From: Syncephalis fuscata
Lineage: Eukaryota; Zoopagomycota; Zoopagomycetes; Zoopagales; Piptocephalidaceae
DNA: 27,176 nt
Direction of reading: 5' to 3'
Assembly: GCA_025786725.1 (NCBI GenBank)
Contig: JAHLTZ010000104.1
Coordinates: 1 to 27,176 of the forward strand
The notes below the pieces were generated by a model. That model had not been told where the DNA came from and made no database searches. It saw only the letters and a list, made by a program, of their open reading frames with translations. The translations under genes and the position numbers were made by a program. Of the stretch, positions 12,071 to 20,487 are shown piece after piece. Numbering within the stretch: position 1 is the stretch's first letter; every line of letters starts with the position of its first letter.

Positions 12071-14695
12071 TTAGTTTACATAGCAACGACTTAATAAACA
12101 CTTACATCCATTGCTGATTTTCACTCGTTTTTCCTGAGTATCAGCAGTCATTGAATGCGACCGCTTAATACCACGCTGAGGTGTGGAAGCCTCTTGGCAA
12201 GCTGTTGTCTCTTCGGCTTCTTTGTCGTCTTCAGTTTGATTACTCTCTTGCTGTTGACTTGGTTCTATCTCGGCTTCTTCTTCTGGTAACTTCAATGCCG
12301 GTTCTTCTTGTTCTTCTTGAGTCACATCAGCTTCAGCAACCGTATCTTGTGGCTTGTTAAACCAAGAACTTGCCAATGCCTGCTCAATAGTGATACGTGA
12401 ATCGCTGTTAAGAGCAAGAAGATTGCGCACCAGTTCGCGTCCTAGTAATCAATAAATATTAGTTCTATATAATTATTGTTTGATTTATTTACCTTCTTCT
12501 GATACTGCTTCCCAAGTATCATCGAATTCCAAAGGATTGTTTAATAAATCTAGAGCATAATCCTCGACGATAACATCTTCATTACTATTTTTTACATATG
12601 GTAATGTATCTAAATATAAAGGCATTAGTAAAAAATGACAGCTTTATAATCACTTACTTGATAGCATGTAATGTAATGTAGCACCAAGGCTCCACACATC
12701 AACTTGGTGGTAATTGCTGGCTGTCAGTTCCATTGTATTCGAGGCTGCTTGCGGATTAATATCAATTTTTTTAGCTTTTGCAATTGCTAAATTTTTAAAA
12801 GCTGATTTTAGAACCATTTCTGGTGCCATATAACCTAGTGTTCCACGCTTCTTTCTTGGTGGCGGTGAATCTGGAACAATTTTCCAAGCAGCACCAAAAT
12901 CTGTAAGGACAATCGTTGGGTTGTTGATGCACTTTCGCAGCAATACATTTGCTGGCTAATGTAGACACGGTTAATTTCAGTCATTTTTAACATTTCAAGT
13001 ACTTACTTTTATATCTATTTGATAGCAATACGATTAACAATGATATTTGTTAGTAGCAATAATAAACAATTATTTCAACTTACCACAGTGAACAATATGC
13101 TTACTGTGTAAAAACTATTCAAAAGTCATTAATAAATTATTGTATTATGTTGTTACTTACCTTTACTGCTTCCAGCAGCTGTTTAAAAATGTGCCTAGCC
13201 TCATCTTCAAGAAGAGGGCCATGTTGTGCACAATAGCTGTGTAAATCTCCGCCAGCTACATATTCAAGCACCAAGTAGCTGTACATTGCTGTTTCATGCA
13301 CATCAACTACTTGAATAATGGCTTGATGTCATTGCGCCATAACAAGTATGGTGTTTTCATCAGCAAAGCTATTTATGCAAACTTCTTTGGCTGCTCCCTT
13401 GATATACTTTTTGTCGGATATTTTGATGGCAACAGGTGTTTTGTTGTTGCGTATTTCTCCATAAAATACGCTGCCAAAAGCACCACTATTTTATGTTATC
13501 AATATGTTAATTTAAATGATATAAGTACTTACGAACCAAGCCGTTGTGTTGTTACAGCATATTTGCTGTTGATTGTCTAGAAATGTGTTAGAGGCTATAA
13601 CTGCTGTAATTGTAATATTGCTGACTTACTGTGCCAAAATCAGGACTTGGATCTCGATTCTTAATGTCAACTTTTTAATCAAATATATAGCATAAAAAAC
13701 TAGTGCCATTGATTAGTCGTGATTATCATAGACTAATAAAACTTACAATTGCAACCAGATGGCTGGATGCTGCTATTATTTTTGATGACACATGTAGCAT
13801 CGGACCTAATGCTGACACCATCCACTAAATAAAATAATTAGTATTGTTTAGTAATTTATAATAAATCTACTTACCCAAAATAGAACTGGACATCAAATTC
13901 TAATTACACATTTAGCACCATTATTATTAGTATGATAACTACTTACTTTGCACATCATTATTTCATTTTCCTAAATATGGATTAAAATTAGCATTGTTAT
14001 TTTAACATAATGATGTGTGCTGCTCACCATGAATATGCTAAAATAATCGTCTTGTTTTTTCCTCTTCCTCTTCCTCTCCTCGCTCGCACTAAATATTACA
14101 AATTATTATATTAATAAAATTGTGTAATGTGTCAATCAAACCAGCAATAGTTTAGTGTGTTTACATTTGCTAAATAACAGCAAATTATGGCACAGCACTA
14201 TACCAATAAGACACCAGTATTAAACACTGCATAGCTTACCTTTCTGAGCCTTGCCCAAAAGTGTATTCTTCACCTCGCATCAAGAGGTGTTCTTTGAATG
14301 AATGGTTATTTAAATGGTCTATTAACTGTATATTTACTTACCTGTGTCGTTTTCATCCGACACCTCAACCCAGCCTACAATCTTGGCTTGCTCCGCCAAA
14401 CTCATTGCCGCCCAAGCAGCAGGGAGTCTTTCGTAAATGTCCCCCACTGAATTGTTTGGTGTTGTGAATGGCAAAGCAAGTGCAGGTAAACAAGGAGCAT
14501 CTGATGGCTGAGCCACCACACACTGCTCTTCAACAACATCTTCAGCGGCGGAACTATATTAGCTTCAGCCGCAGGCGCTAATGATGGGGATGGCGATGGC
14601 GACAAATGTGCGGGTGGATTGAATGGCAAGCGAGTGGGATTTGCAACAGATACATCAAGAGAACTACAAGCAAATGGATTACCTGGACTGTCCAT
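12071..14695 (-). CDS. FHA-domain Ser/Thr protein kinase, Chk2/Rad53-like, interrupted by an in-frame stop (possible pseudogene)
   Basis: Exons on the minus strand: 14695-14342, 14273-14240, 14088-14028, 13970-13947, 13899-13875, 13824-13747, 13670-13630, 13576-13533, 13485-13161, 13114-13084, 13014-13007, 12955-12658, 12609-12493, 12441-12071 (TAA). Phases agree at all 13 junctions; about 603 codons. An FHA-like domain is read from IVGWVEVSDEN to NNSSI, then DPSPDFG and a kinase domain: Gly loop LGSGAFGSV, VAIK lysine, HCDIKPAN catalytic loop, TDFG, MAPEM, DVWSLG, SRITIEQAL. The C-tail is acidic. FHA followed by kinase is the Chk2/Rad53 layout (DNA-damage signalling). Oddities: TGA at 13331-13329 in the N-lobe; the first ~45 codons from ATG 14695 are one base out of frame with the rest of exon 1, although an in-frame ATG at 14405, just before the FHA, could be the true start; FHA phosphopeptide-binding residues are not conserved; HRD is HCD. 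It may be a decaying gene, or the stop may be a sequence error. Confidence 0.8.
13007..13014 (-). other. 8-nt micro-exon encoding the catalytic Asp-Ile-Lys of the kinase
   Basis: Read on the minus strand, ATATAAAA is bounded by an AAATAG acceptor (13020-13015) and a GTAAGT donor (13006-13001). The previous exon ends ..CAC TGT G, so splicing gives His-Cys-Asp-Ile-Lys, and the next exon (from 12955) continues Pro-Ala-Asn-Val-Leu-Leu. Without these 8 bases the frame breaks and the catalytic loop is lost. Both flanking introns match the consensus used in the rest of the gene. Confidence 0.85.
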
Positions 14696-15525
14696 ATTGC
14701 AGTTATGTTTTAATGTAGAGTTTGTTTAAAACTGGAATATAAATCAAAATACACGTATCAAATAATGATGTAAAACTTTGGAAAGGTCAACTACGCGAAT
14801 ACTATATTAACAACTCATACATTTATTTAATAAATAGGCTAGCAGACATGGGCGATGTGTCATAGTACATTTGAAACAGCACCATTACGACATGGCTAAT
14901 TGCGCTATGAATGTGTTTCTAAACATTTGGCTTTTTATTAATCATATGTCAGTACATGACCAATTGGCTAGCAGTTGTACAACAAACCAATAAGTGCAAC
15001 TGATTGTCAAGTTTGAAAGATGTGTTGCTGAAACCACCGTTACCGATTGGGAAACGCACTGTGCACACACGCAGTAGCACAGAGTAAGCATTTTGAGAGT
15101 TAGTTTGACCGACATTCATACGCAAATAGTGGGCATATTTTAATAAAGTTTATGCAAAATATCTGGCAATATGGATGCTACTGAAATAAATAAATTATAA
15201 CTACGTATTGAATAGACATAATATTTGTTAGCTGTATGTCGTTACTATAATATAGCAAGTTGTTTAGGAAAGTAGCCAAGTGCTAATGATTGATGCTAAT
15301 GACACTGTGTAACATGCATGGGAATATCAAGTAAATCGGCTTTACAAAAACGTTTGTTTCATAGCTAAGGCCCGAATGTATAGCTTACTGTACACACTTG
15401 CAAATTATTTTCACCAAAGATATTTAAGAATTCAGTGCAAAGTCTTTTATTTCAACTGAGTGTTATTTCAATATCGGTTAATAGCATGCATATCTTATTT
15501 AACTGTAATTTGCTTAGACATATTC

Positions 15526-15537
15526 CATCAGCTGATG
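15526..15537. repeat. 12-bp perfect palindrome CATCAGCTGATG
   Basis: This perfect dyad, with CAGCTG (an E-box core) at its centre, lies in the gene-less region between the kinase and the tandem array. It could be a binding site for a bHLH-type dimer, but nothing else in the sequence supports that. Confidence 0.6.
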
Positions 15538-15798
15538 ATGATTTAAACAAGACAGCAATCTTGAGATGGTAGTATGCTTATCTTTGTGTTGCGCCATTCT
15601 TTTCACTAGCTTGCATTTTTGCTAGCACTGACATACATATCCATTGAAGAAAGCAATGAAACAAGTTCAAACTGTTTCGTAATTGTATTACCAAGATAGA
15701 TAAGCAAAACCATCATTATTTGTTCATTTACATTAGATTGGTATATTGGTAACGCAATAATCCGTATTCAACCATTTTATTTTTACTGAGTCATTGCA

Positions 15799-15814
15799 CT
15801 GTTCAATTGAACAG
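15799..15814. repeat. 16-bp perfect palindrome CTGTTCAATTGAACAG
   Basis: This is an uninterrupted 16-base dyad without spacer, and pairing stops at the next base on each side. Such length is uncommon by chance in 1.4 kb. It may bind a dimeric DNA-binding protein; no function is shown. Confidence 0.65.
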
Positions 15815-15982
15815 ATAGCGCTTTGCCTTGCAATGACATTCGCCCTTACTGAAATATACATTTATGTTACACATCACTGCATAGCACGCCTCTCTTTGAG
15901 CTGGCCTATTCTGTTTCTTTTTTCGCTCCGCCTAATGGCTTCAATTCATTGGATAATGCTGAGTGCTTGCTTCTGCACTAAA

Positions 15983-15994
15983 CACACGCGTGTG
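15983..15994. repeat. 12-bp palindrome CACACGCGTGTG with MCB-like ACGCGT core
   Basis: This perfect dyad is centred on ACGCGT, the core of the fungal MluI cell-cycle box bound by MBF in yeasts. It lies more than 1 kb upstream of the kinase start, so a regulatory link is only a guess. Confidence 0.55.
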
Positions 15995-16076
15995 CCTACA
16001 TAATATATCCCTCATTAAAACACGTAATCTTAACTACGCTTTTTTATTTTACATTTGTTCTTTAACTAATTAGCAG

Positions 16077-16127
16077 TGAATTCCACTATTCTATATGTTC
16101 ATAAACTACAATGTTTAGTGGAATTCA
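16077..16127. repeat. 12-bp inverted repeat just before the tandem array
   Basis: TGAATTCCACTA (16077-16088) and its exact reverse complement TAGTGGAATTCA (16116-16127) are separated by 27 bases and end four bases before the array starts at 16132. It is not repeated between array units or at the right end of the array. It could mark an insertion or recombination boundary, or form a hairpin. Confidence 0.75.
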
Positions 16128-16131
16128 TAGC

Positions 16132-16820
16132 TTTATATAGCACACTGTAACTGCTTGCTTGTGAAGCCATACAATATGCAACTGCTCGGCTTTATTAGAT
16201 AAACTAAAAATGATGGAACGGCGTACAGTTGGATTGAATGTGATCGACGCTCATATTATTTTGGGGATTTAATTAAAGCTGTAGACCATTCTGTTTGTTG
16301 TATGGTGGTGTTTATCTATATACGCTTGGGTGAGCGGTATAATAAGCACCATTCCTTGCCTGTGGGCAATATTAAGTACCATCATGGCAGCATCATTGTT
16401 TTAACAGTTAAAGTGCTATGATGGCACAACATCGATTTATAGTGCTATATTAATGTAGCTTCGATGCTGTTATCTTTAGTTGTCTATGAATGATGATGTA
16501 GTTGTGTTGGCTACCTAATGTCGTGACAGTGTGCTATTGTACCATCATTGTTGCATTTGATTATCTACTCGTATGTGGATGGCCTAGACGGGGTATGGGA
16601 TCAGCGTTATTGGCTGTTCGTTCCAGCTATCTAGTCAATGTATGTCGCCTGGCTGAATAGCTTTTCTGATATTGCTTGAACATAAGCAATGGTAAAACAG
16701 CAACCACGGCACATCATGATTACGATAGCTGGAGACTGTATAGGCCGGCACTGATGGGTGGGAGTTTAGGCCATCAGCATATATCAGATAGTTTATATTT
16801 AGCATTATATTTGGACTATT
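16132..16820. repeat. Array element copy 1
   Basis: Length 689 bp. Inverted repeats seen here: long-range 12-bp arms 16137-16148 with 16526-16537; TTGCC/GGCAA at 16356-16369; 11-bp arms 16379-16389 with 16414-16424 (one G-T pair); CATCGA/TCGATG at 16430-16435 and 16461-16466; 9-bp arms 16623-16631 with 16724-16732 enclosing ATTGCTT/AAGCAAT at 16671-16690; and CTGATGG/CCATCAG at 16751-16777. The variable island is 16211-16265. Confidence 0.9.
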
Positions 16821-16881
16821 AAATGGTATTAGATGGCCATCTAGATTTACGAATAATACAACATAATGGCAACTACAAAAG

Positions 16882-17004
16882 GTAAATATAGTATATTGTG
16901 TTGATTAGTTACTAATACTGAATAACATACATATATTGATTTTATATTAATTTAATGATTTTTATTGCGTTTTTGTTTTTATTTATTTTCTAACTAATTA
17001 CTAG
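16882..17004 (+). other. Intron-like segment in array spacer 1 (repeated in all spacers)
   Basis: Each spacer contains AAAAG|GTAAAT, branch-point-like TTACTAATACTGA and CTAACTAA, and a closing TTACTAG or CTACTAG about 120 bases later. The sequence resembles this genome's introns (GTAAAT is used in real genes here). Splicing would require transcription of the array on the plus strand, for which there is no other evidence. Confidence 0.35.
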
Positions 17005-17056
17005 GCATATTACATAGTTCTATACTTTTAACTGTAATTTGAAGCACCTTTAAATA

Positions 17057-17738
17057 TTTATATAGCACACTGTAACTGCTTGCTTGTGAAACCATACAAT
17101 ATGCAACTGCTGGCTTTATTAGATAGATTAAAATGAATGGAGTGCTGGAGCAGTAGTTTGAATCGACCACTGCATAGCATTTTAGCATTTAATTAAAGCT
17201 GTAGACCACTCTGTTTGTTGTATGGTGGTTTTATCTATATACGCTTGGTGAGCGGTATAATAAGCACCATTCCTTGCTTGTGGGCAATATTAAGTACCAT
17301 CATGGCAGCATCATTGTTTTAACAGTTAAAGTGCTATGATGGCACAACATCGATTTATAGTGCTATATTAATGTAGCTTCGATGCTGTTATCTTTAGTTG
17401 TCTATGATGATGATGTAGTTGTGTTGGCTACCTAATGTCGCGACAGTGTGCTATTGTACCATCATTGTTGCATTTGGATTATCTACTTGTATGTGGATGG
17501 CCTAGACGGGGTATGGGATCAGCGTTATTGGCTGTTCGTTCCAGCTATCTAGTCAATGCATGTCGCCTGGCTGAATAGCTTTTCTGATATTGCTTGAAAC
17601 ATAAGCAATGGTAAAACAGCAACCACGGCACATCATGATTACGATAGCTGGATACTGTATAGGCCGGCACTGATGGGTGGGAGTTTAGGCCATCACATAC
17701 ACCAGATAGCTTATATTTAGCATTATATTTGGACTATT
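17057..17738. repeat. Array element copy 2
   Basis: Length 682 bp. The 12-bp long-range arms are at 17062-17073 and 17443-17454. The small hairpin reads TTGCT/GGCAA, a change that leaves a G-U pair in RNA. The right-hand hairpin is shortened to TGATGG/CCATCA. The variable island is about 17134-17186. Confidence 0.9.
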
Positions 17739-17972
17739 AAATGGTATTAAATGGCCATTTAGATTTACGAATAATACAACATAATGGCAACTATAAAAGG
17801 TAAATATAGTATATTGTGTTGATTAGTTACTAATACTGAATAACATACATATATTGATTTTATATTAATTTAATGATTTTATTGCGTTTTTGTTTTTATT
17901 TATTTCTAACTAATTACTAGGCATATTCATAGTTCTATACTTTTTATACTGTAATTTGAAGCACTTTAAATA

Positions 17973-18645
17973 TTTATATAGCACACTGTAACTGCTTGCT
18001 TGTGAAGCATACAATATGCAACTGCTCGGCTTTATTAATAGATTAGAAATGGTGATATTGGAGCAGTTGTTGAAGTCGGCCTACATTCATTTTAGCCATT
18101 TAATAAAGCTGTAGACCACTCTGTTTGTTGTATGGTGGTGTTTATCTATATACGCTTGGGTGAGCGGTATAATAAGCACCATTCCTTGCCTGTGGGCAAT
18201 ATTAAGTACCATCATGGCACATCATTGTTTTAACAGTTAAAGTGCTATGATGGCACAACATCGATTTATATGCTATATTAATGTAGCTTCGATGCTGTTA
18301 TCTTTAGTTGTCTATGATGATGATGTAGTTGTGTTGGCTACCTAATGTCGTGACAGTGTGCTATTGTACCATCATTGTTGCATTTGGATTATCTACTTGT
18401 ATGTGGATGGCCTAGACGGGGTATGGGATCAGCGTTATTGGCTGTTCGTTCCAGCTATCTAGTCAATGCATGTCGCCTGGCTGAATAGCTTTTCTGATAT
18501 TGCTTGAAACATAAGCAATGGTAAAACAGCAACCACGGCACATCATGATTACGATAGCTGAGACTGTATAGGCCGGCACTGATGGGTGGGAGTTTAGCCA
18601 TCACATATACCAGATAGTTATATTTAGCATTATATTTGGACTATT
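17973..18645. repeat. Array element copy 3
   Basis: Length 673 bp, the shortest copy, with several single-base deletions relative to copy 1. The 12-bp arms are at 17978-17989 and 18353-18364. The 9-bp inner stem loses its last pair (GATAGCTGA). The variable island is about 18049-18097. Confidence 0.9.
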
Positions 18646-18883
18646 CAATGGTATTAAATGCCATTTAGATTTACGAATAATACAACATAATGGCAACTAT
18701 AAAAGGTAAATATAGTATATTGTGTTGATTAGTTACTAATACTGAATAACATACATATATTGATTTTATATTAAATTTAATGATTTTAATTGCGTTTTTG
18801 TTTTTATTTACTTTCTAACTAACTACTAGGCATATTACATAGTTCTATACTTTTTATACTGTAATTTGAAGCACCTTTAAATA

Positions 18884-19564
18884 TTTATATAGCACACTGT
18901 AACTGCTTGCTTGTGAAGCCATACAATATGCAACTGCTCGGCTTTATTAGATAACTAAAAATGACTTCGACGGGATACAGACATTGAGCGAGATCGCGCA
19001 TAGCATTTTGGCATTTAATTAAAGTGTAGACCATTCTGTTTGTTGTATGGTGTGTTTATCTATATACGCTTGGGTGAGCGGTATAATAAGCACCATTCCT
19101 TGCCTGTGGGCAATATTAAGTACCATCATGGCAGCATCATTGTTTTAACAGTTAAAGTGCTATGATGGCACAACATCGATTTATAATGCTATATTAATGT
19201 AGCTTCGATGCTGTTATCTTTAGTTGTCTATAATGATGATGTAGTTGTGTTGGCTACCTAATGTCGTGACAGTGTGCTATTGTACCATCATTGTTGCATT
19301 TGGATTATCTACTTGTATGTGGATGGCCTAGACGGGGTATGGGATCAGCGTTATTGGCTGTTCGTTCCAGCTATCTAGTCAATGCATGTCGCCTGGCTGA
19401 ATAGCTTTTCTGATATTGCTTGAAACATAAGCAATGGTAAAACAGCAACCACGGCACATCATAATTACGATAGCTGGATACTGTATAGGCCGCACTGATG
19501 GGTGGGAGTTTAGACCATCAGCATATACCAGATAGCTTATATTTAGCATTATATTTGGACTATT
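18884..19564. repeat. Array element copy 4
   Basis: Length 681 bp. The 12-bp arms are at 18889-18900 and 19269-19280. The variable island (about 18962-19011) is nearly the same as in copy 5 but unlike copies 1-3, suggesting copies 4 and 5 arose from a recent duplication or conversion. Confidence 0.9.
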
Positions 19565-19801
19565 CAATGGTATTAAATGCCATTTAGATTTACGAATAAT
19601 ACAACATAATGGCAACTATAAAAGGTAAATATAGTATATTGTGTTGATTAGTTACTAATACTGAATAACATACATATATTGATTTTATATTAAATTTAAT
19701 GATTTTATTGCGTTTTTGTTTTTATTTACTTTCTAACTAACTACTAGGCATATTACATAGTTCTATACTTTTTATACTGTAATTTGAAGCACCTTTAAAT
19801 A

Positions 19802-20487
19802 TTTATATAGCACACTGTAACTGCTTGCTTGTGAAGCCATACAATATGCAACTGCTCGGCTTTTATTAGATAAACTAAAAATGACTTCGACGGGATACAG
19901 AACATTGAGCGAGATCGGCGCATAGCATTTTGGGATTTAATTAAAGTTGTAGACCATTCTGTTTGTTTTATGGTGGTGTTTATCTATATACGCTTGGGTG
20001 AGCGGTATAATAAGCACCATTCCTTGCTGTGGGCAATATTAAGTACCATCATGGCAGCATCATTGTTTTAACAGTTAAAGTGCTATGATGGCACAACATC
20101 GATTTATATGCTATATTAATGTAGCTTCGATGCTGTTATCTTTAGTTGTCTATGAATGATGATGTAGTTGTGTTGGCTACCTAATGTCGTGACAGTGTGT
20201 TATTGTACCATCATTGTTGCATTTGGATTATCTACTTGTATGTGGATGGCCTAGACGGGGTATGGGATCAGCGTTATTGGCTGTTCGTTCCAGCTATCTA
20301 GTCAATGCATGTCGCCTGGCTGAATAGCTTTTCTGATATTGCTTAAAGCATAAGCAATGGTAAAACAGCAACCACGGCACATCATGATTACGATAGCTGG
20401 ATACTGTATAGGCCGGCACTGATGGGTGGGAGTTTAGGCCATCAGCATATACAGATAGCTTATGTTTAGCATTATATTTGGACTATT
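19802..20487. repeat. Array element copy 5, last in the array
   Basis: Length 686 bp. The left 12-bp arm is 19807-19818. The right arm (20192-20203) carries one C-to-T change, which keeps pairing as G-U in RNA. The loop of the inner hairpin changes to AAAGCAT while the ATTGCTT/AAGCAAT stem is intact. Similarity stops abruptly at 20487, and no spacer follows. Confidence 0.9.

Larger units (their letters stand above)
14696..16131. other. Gene-less region upstream of the kinase gene, with perfect palindromes
   Basis: About 1.4 kb without a recognisable gene on either strand. The left part should hold the kinase promoter. An open frame at 15794-16003 (+) codes a hydrophobic/Cys-rich string with no recognisable family, and I do not call it a gene. 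The region is less AT-biased than the sequence around 21000 and holds the palindromes listed separately. Confidence 0.5.
16132..20487. repeat. Tandem array: five ~680-bp elements separated by four ~236-bp AT-rich spacers
   Basis: Periodicity is about 911-925 bp, measured from the ATAGCACACTGT landmarks at 16137, 17062, 17978, 18889 and 19807. Elements lie at 16132-16820, 17057-17738, 17973-18645, 18884-19564 and 19802-20487. Spacers lie at 16821-17056, 17739-17972, 18646-18883 and 19565-19801. The array begins with an element and ends with an element. Copies look near-identical over most of their length and differ by scattered substitutions and many single-base indels not in multiples of three, so they are non-coding. 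Each element holds several inverted repeats and one rapidly diverging island. I recognise no known repeat family. Candidates are a satellite with a structured transcript or a TRIM-like tandem LTR array, neither proven. Confidence 0.93.

Noticed and set aside
13296..13580. 94-codon plus-strand open frame
   Set aside because: It is antisense to kinase exons 8 and 9, whose conserved Gly loop and VAIK motif establish the minus strand as coding.
16491..16656. Box C (TGATGA) and box D (CTGA) motifs in the array element, as in C/D snoRNAs
   Set aside because: The motifs are about 160 bases apart without a closing terminal stem at the boxes. Both are short and frequent in this sequence.
16743..16777. 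Hammerhead-like CTGATG and HDV-like GGCCGGCA beginnings in the element
   Set aside because: The hammerhead core needs CTGANGA and a matching GAAA; here it is CTGATGG with no partner. The HDV resemblance covers only the first bases, and the pseudoknot cannot be built by eye.
19379..19615. 78-codon minus-strand open frame in array copy 4
   Set aside because: The same region in other copies carries single-base indels that break the frame, so it is not a conserved protein.
16132..20487. CRISPR array
   Set aside because: Units are ~915 bp with long inverted-repeat elements in a eukaryotic context, and there are no short direct repeats with unique spacers.
16132..20487. Classical LTR retrotransposon
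   Set aside because: There are no TG..CA ends, no target-site duplication, no gag/pol coding sequence and no clear polypurine tract. A TRIM-like array is kept only as a hypothesis.
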